Positions 8,137 to 16,865 of a DNA stretch of 58,029 nucleotides are shown here, piece by piece; position 1 is the first letter of the stretch, and the number at the start of each line of letters is the position of its first letter. A program made the translations under genes and the position numbers. The DNA comes from Gemmatimonadota bacterium (lineage in GTDB: Bacteria > Gemmatimonadota > Gemmatimonadetes > Longimicrobiales > Gaopeijiaceae). The stretch spans positions 1 to 58,029 of the forward strand of contig PWLA01000141.1 of assembly GCA_003559555.1 (NCBI GenBank), in the 5' to 3' direction. The notes under the pieces were generated by a model. It was not told the origin of the DNA. It searched no databases and was given only the letters and a program-made list of their open reading frames with translations.

Positions 8137-9210
8137 ATGCGTGCCAAGGGTTTCTTGCCCCTCATCCTCGTGCTGATCATAACCGCGTCCGCAGGGTGCG
8201 ACAACGTGGAATGGGATGGCACCGAGATCCGTATCGAGCCGCCGCCGCCCTCCCCCGCAACCCTGGAGGCCGAACGAGCGGAGGCCGAAGAGGAGGAGGA
8301 GGAGATGCTGGAGCCCGTCTCCCTCTCCCCCCTGGTCTATCTGGTGCAGCGGACGGACCCTGGCGAGCCTCCGGAGACCGGAGACGGGGCGACGTCTGCC
8401 CGTGACGCCACCCTCCTTCCGGTGGCGCAGCTTACCGGAAACGGCTACTCGCCCCTCCCGGACCCGGCCGAGACCCCCGATCTCGTGGAGCGCTTCCCGC
8501 TGGAGCGATGGGAGCCGGAAACCGAGTTCGTCGTCTTCAGTCAGGGTGCACCGGTGGGCCGCTTCATCGCCGACGGATCCAGCCGGCTCGACGAGACCTT
8601 CTGCCTGGCCCGGGCCCGGGGCTCGGGGATCCTCCACGTCCGGCCGGGGGCCGCGAGCGAGGAACGGTTCCTGGCCCTTCGCCGGGATGACCTTCCGGAC
8701 GTCCCCTCCGCCCTGACGCCGCACCCGGGCTTCGAGGTCACCGACGAGTTCCGGAATCGGTCGCTGGACGCCGCTCGCACCCTCATCCCCCGTCTGGGCG
8801 TTCCGTGGCCCCCCTCGGTCCTGGGGATCCGCCGCCGGATCGACGCATTCACCGCCGGTGAGTCCCGTCGAGCCGTGGCGGCGTCCTTCGTGTTCGGCGA
8901 CGACCTGCAGGTGGGCTCCCCGCAGCCCACCGGGTACTCCCTGTTTCTGATCGCCGCCGAGGAGGACGACGAGTTCAGCCCCGTCTTCTCCTGGTACCAA
9001 AGCGCCGATGCCGGGCCAAAAGCCTTCCCGGGGTTTCTGGCAGCCGCCGACCTTCGGCAGATGGGCGAGCCCGATATCCTCCTGGAGGTCTTCGGCCAGG
9101 AGGCCCGTTGGCTCGCCTTCCTGGGGTGGGAGGGCGAAGCGCGACAGCTGGTGTACCAGGACCCCTGTGGGGTGGACCCGGTGGCGGGTGCCCTGCAGGA
9201 TCACCCCTGA
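8137..9210 (+). CDS. lipoprotein of unknown function
   Basis: 357 residues. The N-terminus is a lipoprotein signal: a short basic start (MRAKG), a hydrophobic core, and the lipobox ASAGC with Cys near residue 21, followed by Asp. A short acidic stretch (EAEEEEEEM) follows, then a mostly beta-like soluble region with LFLIAAEEDDEF and CGVDPVAG near the end. I do not recognise the family. Its stop codon overlaps the start of the substrate-binding lipoprotein gene (TGATG at 9208-9212), so it belongs to the same operon as the BtuFCD-type importer and may be an accessory or surface receptor component. That role is inferred from position only. There is no clear ribosome site before the ATG. Confidence 0.6.
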   Translation: MRAKGFLPLILVLIITASAGCDNVEWDGTEIRIEPPPPSPATLEAERAEAEEEEEEMLEPVSLSPLVYLVQRTDPGEPPETGDGATSARDATLLPVAQLTGNGYSPLPDPAETPDLVERFPLERWEPETEFVVFSQGAPVGRFIADGSSRLDETFCLARARGSGILHVRPGAASEERFLALRRDDLPDVPSALTPHPGFEVTDEFRNRSLDAARTLIPRLGVPWPPSVLGIRRRIDAFTAGESRRAVAASFVFGDDLQVGSPQPTGYSLFLIAAEEDDEFSPVFSWYQSADAGPKAFPGFLAAADLRQMGEPDILLEVFGQEARWLAFLGWEGEARQLVYQDPCGVDPVAGALQDHP

Positions 9211-10169
9211 TGAACCCTCTGCGCGACTTCCTTTCGCCCGGTCTGCCCCTGGGCCTGGTAGCGATCCTCCTGCTGGTGGGATGCCAGGACCCCGATCCGT
9301 CTGCCGGACAGGACGACCGGGAGATGACGCCCCCCGAGGCCCACACGCCCCCAGACCGCCAGGATCCCACCACGACTCCCGAGGAGGAGGGCTGGCCGCG
9401 GACCCTCCAGGATCAGGCCGGACGAACCCTGGAGCTGACCCACCCTCCCACTCGGATCGTCTCGCTGGTCCCCGCAGCCACCGCCATCCTCCTGGAGCTG
9501 GGAGCCACGGACAGGCTGGTGGGCCGGACCGATTACGACGATGCGCCCACCCTGGAGGACGTGCCATCGGTGGGAGGCGGGCTGAATCCCAGCATCGAGC
9601 GTCTGGTGGTCCTTGAGCCGGAGCTCGTGGTCCGCTTCGAAGGGCAACAGGACCGGGCCACCCCCCGGGCACTGGACCGGGCCGGCATCACCCACCTGGC
9701 CGTCCGCCCCGATGGGATCGACGACATCAGGGAGATGGCCCTCCTCCTGGGTCGGGCCCTGGGACGGATGGAGCGGGCCCGAGAACTCCTGACTCGGATG
9801 GACCAGGAGCTGGAGGAGGTACGGGACCGGGTGGCCCACGCTCCCCGGCCCCGGGTGGCCTTCCTCCTGGGGGGCGATCCGCCCTGGGTGGTGGGGCCGG
9901 GCACCTTCCTGCACGAGCTCCTGGAGATCGCCGGCGGGGAGAACGCGCTGGCAGAGTTGGAAGCGCCCCTCTACGCCCCCGTCTCGGTGGAGGAGATCCT
10001 GCGTCAGGAGGTCGACCTGATCCTGGCGCTGGAGGGCGCTCAGATCCCCTCGGCACTCCGCCGGCTGCCCCTGGTCCAGTTGCCTGAGGGTGTACAGTCG
10101 CCAGGAGTGGACATCGGACGGTCCGCCCGGGAGATCAGCCGAAAACTACACCCGGAGGAGTGGCGGTGA
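9210..10169 (+). CDS. BtuF/FhuD-type ABC substrate-binding lipoprotein
   Basis: 319 residues. The signal peptide ends in LLLVGC, so the protein is lipid-anchored. After an acidic Pro-rich tether, the binding domain begins with the family hallmark PTRIVSLVPAATAILLELGA and GRTDYDD, and continues with PSVGGGLNPSIERLVVLEPELVV, a long central helix (GRMERARELLTRMDQEL) and the C-terminal lobe (VAFLLGGDPPWVVGPGTFLHELLEIAGGENALA). This is a cluster A-II (class III) metal-chelate binding protein; vitamin B12, heme and ferric siderophores are the usual ligands. The SLVPAATE-like start is commonest in BtuF, but the ligand cannot be fixed from sequence. It overlaps its neighbours on both sides. Confidence 0.85.
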   Translation: MNPLRDFLSPGLPLGLVAILLLVGCQDPDPSAGQDDREMTPPEAHTPPDRQDPTTTPEEEGWPRTLQDQAGRTLELTHPPTRIVSLVPAATAILLELGATDRLVGRTDYDDAPTLEDVPSVGGGLNPSIERLVVLEPELVVRFEGQQDRATPRALDRAGITHLAVRPDGIDDIREMALLLGRALGRMERARELLTRMDQELEEVRDRVAHAPRPRVAFLLGGDPPWVVGPGTFLHELLEIAGGENALAELEAPLYAPVSVEEILRQEVDLILALEGAQIPSALRRLPLVQLPEGVQSPGVDIGRSAREISRKLHPEEWR

Positions 10170-11155
10170 GAGGTCTCGTGGCCGGAGCAATTCTCCTGGT
10201 CGCCGTCGTCCTGGCCGTCTTCTTCTCGGTGCGATACGGCGCAGTGCACCTGAGCACCCACGATGTCCTTCAGTCACTCCTGGGGGAGGGAGGAGCCACG
10301 GAGAGCTTCATCGTCCTGGAACACCTCCTCCCCCGTGCCCTCCTGGGCGTCCTGGTGGGAGGAGGGCTGGCGCTGGCCGGGGCCGTCTTCCAGGCCCTTC
10401 TCCGAAACCCCCTGGCCGAACCCTACATTCTGGGCATCTCCGGTGGCGCGGCGGCAGGCGCGGTCCTGGCCCTGGCGCTAGGGCTGACTTCGGCTGTCTC
10501 GTGGCTGCTTCCAGGGGCGGCCTTCGCCGGAGCCCTCCTGGCCATCGCCCTGGTCTTCGGTGTCGCCATCTCGGCAGACCGGCGCCTCGACGTCCGGGTC
10601 CTTCTCCTCTCGGGGGTGGTGGTGGGCGCTTTCTTCTCGGCCTGCATTGCCCTGATCCTGGCCCTGGCGGAAGCCGAGATGGTCCGGAGCGCCGTACTCT
10701 GGATGATGGGGAGCCTGGCCGGGGCCACCTGGCGAAGCGTCGGGGTCGTGGCCGCCTACACCCTTCCGGCCTGTCTCCTCCTTCTGGCCCTGGCCCGGGC
10801 GCTGAACCTCATGTCCATTGGCGAGGAAACGGCCAGTTATCTGGGCACCGAGGTGGAGACGGTGAAGCGCCTGGCCTATGGGGTGGCCTCGATGGTGGCG
10901 GCCGCCGGGGTGGCCTTCGCAGGGGTCATCGGCTTCGTGGGGCTGGTGATTCCCCACGGCGTCCGGTTGGTCATGGGATCGGACCACCGGATTCTCCTCC
11001 CCCTCTCGTTTCTGGCCGGCGGCGCCTTTCTGACCCTGGCCGATCTGCTGGCCCGGGTGCTGCTGTCACCGGCCGAGATCCCCATCGGTGTGGTCACCGC
11101 CTTCGTGGGGGTGCCCTTCTTTCTGGTGCTGTTGCGCCGGAGTCTGAGGGCATGA
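10166..11155 (+). CDS. FecCD/BtuC-family ABC permease
   Basis: 329 residues with about nine or ten hydrophobic helices. Family markers: RYGAVHLS near the start, LPRALLGVLVGGGLALAGAVFQALLRNPLAEPYILGISGGAAAGAVLA, VRSAVLWMMGSLAGATW, and the coupling-helix region AGVAFAGVIGFVGLVIPHGVRLVMGSDHRILLPLS. I chose the GTG at 10166, which makes a GTGA overlap with the stop of the binding-protein gene and has GGAGGAG five bases upstream; the GTG at 10160 would sit on that ribosome site. The protein is the membrane channel of the importer whose ATPase follows four bases after the stop. Confidence 0.92.
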   Translation: MRGLVAGAILLVAVVLAVFFSVRYGAVHLSTHDVLQSLLGEGGATESFIVLEHLLPRALLGVLVGGGLALAGAVFQALLRNPLAEPYILGISGGAAAGAVLALALGLTSAVSWLLPGAAFAGALLAIALVFGVAISADRRLDVRVLLLSGVVVGAFFSACIALILALAEAEMVRSAVLWMMGSLAGATWRSVGVVAAYTLPACLLLLALARALNLMSIGEETASYLGTEVETVKRLAYGVASMVAAAGVAFAGVIGFVGLVIPHGVRLVMGSDHRILLPLSFLAGGAFLTLADLLARVLLSPAEIPIGVVTAFVGVPFFLVLLRRSLRA

Positions 11156-11159
11156 TTTC

Positions 11160-11960
11160 ATGACGTTCGAAACCCGCTCCCTCTCGGTGCGCTACCGGCC
11201 CGACGCAGCCCGGGCCCTGGACGAAGTGTCCATGCACGTCCCCGACGGAACCCTGTACGCCGTCCTGGGACCCAACGGGTCCGGCAAGTCGACGCTCATG
11301 AGGGCCCTGCTGGGCACGGTCAAGCCGGAAGCGGGCGAGGCCCGGGTGGGAGACCGGCCGGTGGGCCAGTGGAAGCGACGGGAGCTGGCCCGGGCCGTGG
11401 GCGCGGTGAGCCAGCGGGAATCCACCGCCTTCCCCATCAGCGTCCGGGGCCTGGTGGAGATGGGTCGCTACCCCCACCTGGGACCGCTGCGCTCCATGAC
11501 CGGGGAGGACCGGGCGGCTGTGGACGCCGCCCTGGAGCGATGCCTCATCCGGGATCTGGCGGATCGCCCGGTGGGCACCCTATCGGGGGGGGAATTCCAG
11601 CGAACCCGAATCGCCCGAGCCCTGGCTCAGACTCCCTCGGCGCTGGTCCTGGACGAGCCCACCGCCTCGCTGGACATCCGGCACGAGATGGGGATCCTGG
11701 GTCTGCTCCGGCGCTCCGCCGACGAGGGCGTCACCGTCGTCCTGGTGACCCATCACCTGAACCTGGCGGCCCGATTCGCGGACCGGCTCCTCCTCCTGGG
11801 AGAGGGGCGGGTCGCTGCCGAGGGAACCGTAGCCGAGGTCTTCCGGGCCCCGGTCCTGGAGAAGGTCTACGGATGGCCTCTCTCAGTGACCCGCGATCCG
11901 GTGAGCGGGAGCCCCATGGTGACGCCCCTGGATGATCACTCCTCCAGGAGCCGCCGGTAG
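11160..11960 (+). CDS. heme/B12/siderophore-type ABC transporter ATPase
   Basis: 266 residues. All nucleotide-binding motifs are intact: Walker A GPNGSGKST (37-45), Q-loop SQRE, signature LSGGEFQR, Walker B ALVLDEPTA, D-loop SLD and the switch VTHH. Features such as LVEMGRYPHLGPL and the short C-terminus match BtuD/FecE/HmuV. It powers import by the permease just upstream. The last 25 bases overlap the 3' end of rsgA on the other strand, a tail-to-tail overlap that leaves no room for a separate terminator. Confidence 0.92.
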   Translation: MTFETRSLSVRYRPDAARALDEVSMHVPDGTLYAVLGPNGSGKSTLMRALLGTVKPEAGEARVGDRPVGQWKRRELARAVGAVSQRESTAFPISVRGLVEMGRYPHLGPLRSMTGEDRAAVDAALERCLIRDLADRPVGTLSGGEFQRTRIARALAQTPSALVLDEPTASLDIRHEMGILGLLRRSADEGVTVVLVTHHLNLAARFADRLLLLGEGRVAAEGTVAEVFRAPVLEKVYGWPLSVTRDPVSGSPMVTPLDDHSSRSRR

Positions 11961-12970
11961 CTCTCGTAGCGCTCCTGCGGGATGGCTCCGGCCTCCAGGG
12001 CCGACTTCACGGCGCAGTCGGGCTCGTGGACGTGTGAGCAGCGCCTGAACCGGCAGCTCCCCTCCACCTGTCGGAATTCGGGGAAGTTCGCGTCCATGTC
12101 CTCTGGCTCGATCCCCCACGCCGTCACCTCGGAGAACCCCGGGGTGTCGATGATCCGGATGTCGGTGTCGAGGATCAGGAGTCGGGCCGCCACAGTGGTG
12201 TGCCGACCCCGGCCCTGCCGACGGCTCACCGTCCGGGTAGGCAGTTCCAGGCTCGGGTCCAGGGCGTTCAGGAGGCTCGACTTGCCCACCCCTGAGGGGC
12301 CCACCAGCGCGCTGAGCCGACCCTCCAGAGCCCGGATCAGGTCATCCAGGCCCTCTCCGGTCGCCGCCGAGCAGAGCACCACCGGGTACCCGATCTCCCG
12401 GTACATCTGCACCGCCGGGGCCACCAACGAGCTGCCGTTCTCCAGGTCCATCTTGTTGATGACCAGCAGAGGATCGATGAAGCAGCTCTCGGCCAGGACC
12501 AGGAATCGGTCGGAGATCTCGTGCTGGAAGGGGGGCTCGGCGGCGGACATGACCACGACCACCTGATCGATGTTGGCGGCCACCACCCGGGGCCGCCGTC
12601 CCCGGGGCCCGGCCCGAATCAACTCCCGCTCCCGCTCCATCACCGACTCGATGACCCACCCTTCATCGTCGTCAACCGGCTCCACATGCACCCGATCACC
12701 GGCCACCACCCGATCGCCCGTGCGGGCCTCCTGCTTGATCCGGCCCCGGAGGAATGCCGTGATCCGCTGGCCGGCGTCCAGGAGAATTCGGTAGCGGCCC
12801 CCCACGGCCTCCAGCACCATCCCCTTCCCGGCACTGGCCGCGGCGCTGGACTGGGCGCCGGACTGGGCACTGGACTCGGCGGCTCCTGAACGCAAAACGC
12901 CCCGACCCACCTCGGTGCGCTGGGCATCCGGGGCAGGACGGGGCGTGGAGTGGTCCGCCTCTCCTGACAT
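11936..12970 (-). CDS. rsgA: ribosome small subunit-dependent GTPase A
   Basis: 344 residues. The circularly permuted GTPase order is clear: G4 NKMD (172-175), G5 SAATGEG (201-207), G1 GPSGVGKS (224-231), G3 DTPG (275-278). An OB fold precedes it (GRYRILLDAGQRITAFLRGRIK) and a zinc knuckle with C306, C311, H313 and C319 follows. RsgA helps late maturation of the 30S subunit. The N-terminal ~48 residues are a Ser/Ala/Gln-rich low-complexity tail not needed for the fold, so the true start could be later (for example Met51). The sigma factor gene ends 31 bases upstream, so the two may be cotranscribed. Confidence 0.93.
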   Translation of the reverse strand: MSGEADHSTPRPAPDAQRTEVGRGVLRSGAAESSAQSGAQSSAAASAGKGMVLEAVGGRYRILLDAGQRITAFLRGRIKQEARTGDRVVAGDRVHVEPVDDDEGWVIESVMERERELIRAGPRGRRPRVVAANIDQVVVVMSAAEPPFQHEISDRFLVLAESCFIDPLLVINKMDLENGSSLVAPAVQMYREIGYPVVLCSAATGEGLDDLIRALEGRLSALVGPSGVGKSSLLNALDPSLELPTRTVSRRQGRGRHTTVAARLLILDTDIRIIDTPGFSEVTAWGIEPEDMDANFPEFRQVEGSCRFRRCSHVHEPDCAVKSALEAGAIPQERYESYRRLLEE

Positions 12971-13001
12971 TCAGCGGTGAATGCGGGTCACTCTGGCATC
13001 C

Positions 13002-13904
13002 TCAGGCGGCGAAGGACTCCAGGGCGTCACCCTTTCCACCCTCGCGAAGCCTGCGCAGGGCCCGATCCCGGAGCTGACGAATCCGCTCCCGGGTGACACC
13101 CAGCATGTTGCCGATCTCCTCCAGGGTGTGTTCGCGCTCGCCGTCCAGTCCAAAGTAGAGGCGCAGGACCTTGGCGTCACGGGGTTCCAGGGTATCCAGG
13201 GCCGATGTGACGGCCTCGGTGAGGAGACGCGACTCCACATCCTGCTCCGGCTCGGCCGCCTCCTCGTTGATGAAGCGCTCCACGAGCTGCGAGTCCTCCG
13301 AGTCTCCGATGGGCGCATCGAGACGGATCTCAGCTGCATTCAGCGTCTGAAGCGACTCGATGAGCTCGGGGGTGAGGTCGGTGGCCGCACTCAACTCCTC
13401 GGGATTGGGGTCCCGACCCAGCTCCTGCTTGAGGCGCTCCTTCTCGCGGAAGATGCGGGCCAGATCCGACGCCCGGTTCAGCGGAACCCGGACGGAGCGT
13501 CCGTGGTTGGCCAGAGCCGCCAGAATGGCCTGCCGGATCCACCAGACCGCGTAGGAGATGAACTTGACACCCTGCTCTGGATCGAACTTCCGGGCGGCCG
13601 TCACCAGACCCACGTTCCCCTCCTGGATCAGGTCGGTGAGGGACACGCCGCGATTCTGGTACTTCTTTGCCACACTGATCACAAAACGGAGGTTGGCGCG
13701 GGCCAGCTCCTGGACCGCGTCCTCGTCTCCGGCCTGCGCACGGGCACCCAGCTCCTTCTCCCGGTCGGGAGTGATGAGTTCGTGCCGGCTTACGTCCCGG
13801 AGGTACTGATCCAGGGCGGTCTGCTCCTCGACGCTCCCGTCGAAGCCTCCGAGCCCCTTCTTTTTCTTTTTGCCCTTCCGGCGGCTCTTTGTGCTGGTCG
13901 CCAT
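13002..13904 (-). CDS. sigma-70 family RNA polymerase sigma factor (RpoD-like, no region 1.1)
   Basis: 300 residues. It starts with a Lys/Arg-rich tail (RRKGKKKKKG) and then region 1.2 (DQYLRDVSRHELITPDREKELG), the core-binding region 2 with LTDLIQEGNVGL and the -10-binding stretch KFISYAVWWIRQAIL, region 3 (GRDPNPEEL) and region 4.2 with LEEIGNMLGVTRERIRQLRDRALRRLR. Region 2.2 and the tryptophan pair are canonical. It lacks region 1.1 and the non-conserved insert, so it is a group 1 or 2 sigma factor of the short SigA/HrdB style. A second, more divergent copy lies at 29778-30638. A candidate ribosome site AAGGAG stands 13 bases before the ATG, which is far. Confidence 0.9.
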   Translation of the reverse strand: MATSTKSRRKGKKKKKGLGGFDGSVEEQTALDQYLRDVSRHELITPDREKELGARAQAGDEDAVQELARANLRFVISVAKKYQNRGVSLTDLIQEGNVGLVTAARKFDPEQGVKFISYAVWWIRQAILAALANHGRSVRVPLNRASDLARIFREKERLKQELGRDPNPEELSAATDLTPELIESLQTLNAAEIRLDAPIGDSEDSQLVERFINEEAAEPEQDVESRLLTEAVTSALDTLEPRDAKVLRLYFGLDGEREHTLEEIGNMLGVTRERIRQLRDRALRRLREGGKGDALESFAA

Positions 13905-14307
13905 CGCTTTATCTATTCTCCTTCTCGTCCCGTTTCCAGTGGACTCCGGCCCGCCTGGGCAGGAAGTTCGTGTTCCGGGTGCTCAAGTTCGGGGCGAGAC
14001 GTTACGTCTCTCTCCCGCGTCTCAGATCTGGTTCTACCCCGCCCCCGGCCCGCAGGTCCAGAGCCCTTTAAGGTATCAGTGGACCTTCTTGAAGTCCAGG
14101 GCATGGGCCCACTCTGGCCCGAATTTGCCGGGTGTGTGGGTCGCTTCGGACCCGACTCTCCAGTTCAAGCCCTTCCACGCGTCGGCACCTCGCCGAAGGA
14201 CGCATCGTAACCCTTCCACTGACCCGAGTTCCCCACGGTCCGGGTGTGCATTCCAGAGCGCCGCACGAGGTCCATCCAACTCTCCCTCCTCCTTCGACCC
14301 GGGACCC
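13905..14307. other. 403-base gene-free stretch with a perfect 15-base palindrome
   Basis: No credible gene is seen here; the short open frames lack ribosome sites and family features. The stretch holds GAGACG-TTA-CGTCTC at 13996-14010, a perfect 6-bp inverted repeat around three bases, about 92 bases upstream of the sigma factor start. It could be an operator or a small hairpin in the leader. No tRNA-like or riboswitch-like fold was recognised. Confidence 0.4.
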
Positions 14308-15591
14308 CTATTGCTGCAGGCGCTGCAGTACCTGTCGAGGGTCCAGTCGACGTCTCTCGAGGGTGAAGATCCTCAAGACCCTGGTGGTACCGTAGAGCTC
14401 CCGCGCCACCAGGGGAAGGTCGATGACCCCGGGCAGGCCCCGCTCCCCCAGACGCTGCACCCGTCCGCCCCGGCGCTCCACCAGGAGATCCAGCTCGAGC
14501 ATCCGGCGCTTGGTGGGAAAGTCGATCATGACCTCGCCCCGGGCCAACGCCAGCTCCAGGGCCAGCTCGTCCTCCATGGCCCGCCGTCGCTCCCCCTCCC
14601 AGGAGACCCACTCCGGAATCTCCACTCCCTCCAGCTCCGGCGCGGTGAGCTCCAGGGCTCGCTTGGGAAGCTTTCGGTTTCGCAGCGCCGGGATCCATCG
14701 TTCGCCGATGCGGCGGGCCGCGTCACCCTCCGAGGCCAGGCTCCGCCGACGGATGTCGTGGAGAAGCTCCTCGTCGGTGGGTCCCACCAGCTCGGCAGGC
14801 GTCAGGAGGCCCTCCCGGACGGCCTCCCCCACGATCCGCTTGTAGAGCGCGGTGGCAGCGCGCACCGCGTGATGCCAGTACACGTTTCTGAACATCTGGT
14901 ACTTGGCGAAGAGAAGGGACTCCAGGGCGCTGATGGCCTTCTCCTGACCCCCCACCTCCAGCCGGCCCGTCTGCGGATCTTCAAGGAGAACGAGACCCTG
15001 CAGGAGCCGGTCCACATCCACCTCACCGTACGGGACCCCGCAGAAGCGGGCGTCGCGCCGAAGGTACTCCATCTTGTCCAGGTCCAGGCTTCCGCTCACC
15101 AGTCCCTGCAGGGGGTCTTCGCCCTTGCCCAGGATGAGGTCGTAGATCCGGCCCGCCGCATCCGGCCCCAGGGGAGCCATGGCCTCCTGGAGCTCCTGGG
15201 ACTGAAAGAACTGGGCGCTCACCGCCTCGTGGTCACCCGGGAGGCGGTCGGCTTCCAGCTCCTCGAGGGCGTGGGAGAAGGCGTAGTGGCCGATGTCGTG
15301 GAGGAGGGCCGCATAAGGAATGAGCTCGGTCTCCGGATCCCGTTCCCGCACCCGCTGGTCCCGCTCCGCCAGCAGGCGAAGGGCGGTGCGAGCCAGATGG
15401 TAGACCCCCAGGGCGTGGTCGAAGCGGGTGTGGGTGGCCCCGGGGTAGACCAGGTGCCCGAACCCGAGCTGGCGAATGTAGCGCAGTCGCTGGAAGGCGG
15501 GTGTATCCACGATGCGGACGGCCACCGGGTCCAACCGGATGGTGTTCCACATGGGGTCGCGCACGATACGGAATTTCTCGTCCGGGCTCAT
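14308..15591 (-). CDS. HD superfamily phosphohydrolase
   Basis: 427 residues. The HD-domain metal motifs are present: THTRFDHALGVYHLA (His...Asp) and LLHDIGHYAFSHALEE (the HD pair plus following His), then the downstream Asp-containing helix DLDKMEYLRRDARFCG. The layout (IRDPMWNTIRLDPVAVRIVDTPAFQRLRYIRQLG at the start) matches the large YdhJ/SAMHD1-like group of nucleotide or dNTP phosphohydrolases. The substrate is not known for this subgroup. There is no ribosome site before the ATG, and a promoter-like pair ends six bases upstream, which suggests a leaderless transcript. Confidence 0.85.
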   Translation of the reverse strand: MSPDEKFRIVRDPMWNTIRLDPVAVRIVDTPAFQRLRYIRQLGFGHLVYPGATHTRFDHALGVYHLARTALRLLAERDQRVRERDPETELIPYAALLHDIGHYAFSHALEELEADRLPGDHEAVSAQFFQSQELQEAMAPLGPDAAGRIYDLILGKGEDPLQGLVSGSLDLDKMEYLRRDARFCGVPYGEVDVDRLLQGLVLLEDPQTGRLEVGGQEKAISALESLLFAKYQMFRNVYWHHAVRAATALYKRIVGEAVREGLLTPAELVGPTDEELLHDIRRRSLASEGDAARRIGERWIPALRNRKLPKRALELTAPELEGVEIPEWVSWEGERRRAMEDELALELALARGEVMIDFPTKRRMLELDLLVERRGGRVQRLGERGLPGVIDLPLVARELYGTTRVLRIFTLERRRLDPRQVLQRLQQ

Positions 15592-15597
15592 GAACCG

Positions 15598-15626
15598 AGT
15601 CTATCTGTCTGAAAGAGCCGCAGCAA
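15598..15626 (-). promoter_or_regulatory. candidate promoter giving a leaderless HD phosphohydrolase mRNA
   Basis: On the minus strand, TTGCTG (15621-15626), 17 bases, TAGACT (15598-15603). The -10 ends six bases before the ATG at 15591, so transcription would begin at or next to the start codon. No Shine-Dalgarno sequence is present, which agrees with leaderless translation. Confidence 0.4.
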
Positions 15627-15734
15627 TGGCAATTCGGGAGGATCCGCGGCGGCGACCCCGCTCATGGAGCTGTACGGGTCGGGGACCGGGCCCTATACTT
15701 GTATTCGCACCCGAACAGAAGGCGAACCTCCGCG

Positions 15735-16865
15735 ATGGCCTCTTCACTCCAGATCCTCCGCCCCGACCTCCGCCGGAGGGTGACCTCCGACGCCGAGAAT
15801 CGGCCGGGCGTCTACCGGTTTCTGGGGCCTCGAGGTGAGGTCCTCTACATCGGAAAGTCGGTCCGGGTTCGTACCCGCCTCCTCTCGTATTTCCGGGGGG
15901 AGAAGGGTGGGAAGGAAGCCGAGCTCCTCCGCACCGCACGGGATGTGGAATGGGACTACGCCCCCAACGAATTCGAGGCACTGCTCCGGGAGCTGCGACT
16001 GATCCAGTCGTTCAGACCCCGCTTCAACGTGCGGCACCGCCGGCGCCGAAGGTTCTCGTGGATCCGGATCACCCCGGGTCCGGCCCCTCGGCTGGCGGCC
16101 ACCCGGTCTCCCCGAGCGGACGGAAGCCGGTATTTCGGCCCCTTCCCCGCATCTCGCCAGCTCCCCCGAACCCTGGGAGAGCTGGCCCACGCCATCGGCC
16201 TCCGGGACTGTCCCGACACCACCCCCATCCACTTCGCCGACCAGCTGGATCTCCTGGGCGCGCTCCGAACACCCGCCTGCATCCGGGGAGAGGTGGGCAG
16301 CTGTCCCGCTCCCTGCGCAGCGCTCTGCACGCGGGCGGAGTACCGGGAAGGTGTCCAGCGAGCCGAAGCCTTCCTGGCCGGGGAATCGGACGAGCCGGTG
16401 CGCCTGATTCGAACCCGGATGGAGAGCGCAGCCCGAGCCCGGGAGTTCGAGCGAGCCGCCCGGCTCCGGGACCGGGCCCAGCGGCTGGAGGAACTGCAGG
16501 AGCGAGTGGTGGAGTTTCGCCACTACCTGGAGAGGCTCTCCTTTATCTACCATGTTCCCGGCCAGGGGCCCGGGGAGGACCGGGACTACCTCATCGTGGA
16601 GGGACGGGTGCGCCACACCTTCCGGGACCGGGAGGGGCCGGATCAGGGGCTCCAGGAGCCGGCGCTCCGACGGATCCGCGGCATCATGCAGGAGCCCCCC
16701 ATCCATCCCTGGAGCCTCTCAGCCACCCAGCGCGAGGAGCTCTTCCTGGTCATCCGCTGGTTTCGCCGGCATCCGGAGGAGCTGGCCCGCACCCATCCCC
16801 TGGAAAGCAGTCTGATCGACGCCCGTTCCGAGCTCAGCCGTCAGCCCCCGCCAACTCCCGGATGA
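15735..16865 (+). CDS. GIY-YIG nuclease, UvrC N-terminal half (Cho-like)
   Basis: 376 residues from the ATG at 15735. The GIY-YIG core is present: PGVYRFLGPRGEVLYIGKS, the catalytic Arg in VRTRLLSYF, and NEFEALLRELRLIQSFRPRFN. A Cys-rich segment follows (ACIRGEVGSCPAPCAALC), which in UvrC holds the iron-sulfur cluster, and then a UVR motif (SAARAREFERAARLRDRAQRLEEL). The RNase-H-like 5' nuclease and HhH domains of full UvrC are absent, so this is a Cho-type enzyme that would make only the 3' incision in nucleotide excision repair. A TATACT box at 15694-15699 may be its -10. An earlier in-frame ATG at 15699 would add 12 residues. The 3' end overlaps the EVE gene by 32 bases, tail to tail. Confidence 0.85.
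   Translation: MASSLQILRPDLRRRVTSDAENRPGVYRFLGPRGEVLYIGKSVRVRTRLLSYFRGEKGGKEAELLRTARDVEWDYAPNEFEALLRELRLIQSFRPRFNVRHRRRRRFSWIRITPGPAPRLAATRSPRADGSRYFGPFPASRQLPRTLGELAHAIGLRDCPDTTPIHFADQLDLLGALRTPACIRGEVGSCPAPCAALCTRAEYREGVQRAEAFLAGESDEPVRLIRTRMESAARAREFERAARLRDRAQRLEELQERVVEFRHYLERLSFIYHVPGQGPGEDRDYLIVEGRVRHTFRDREGPDQGLQEPALRRIRGIMQEPPIHPWSLSATQREELFLVIRWFRRHPEELARTHPLESSLIDARSELSRQPPPTPG

Noticed and set aside
7522-9672. A long minus-strand frame ending in the flavin reductase.
   Set aside because: Family members begin at MTDQERF (8001); the upstream part is antisense to the lipoprotein and binding-protein genes.
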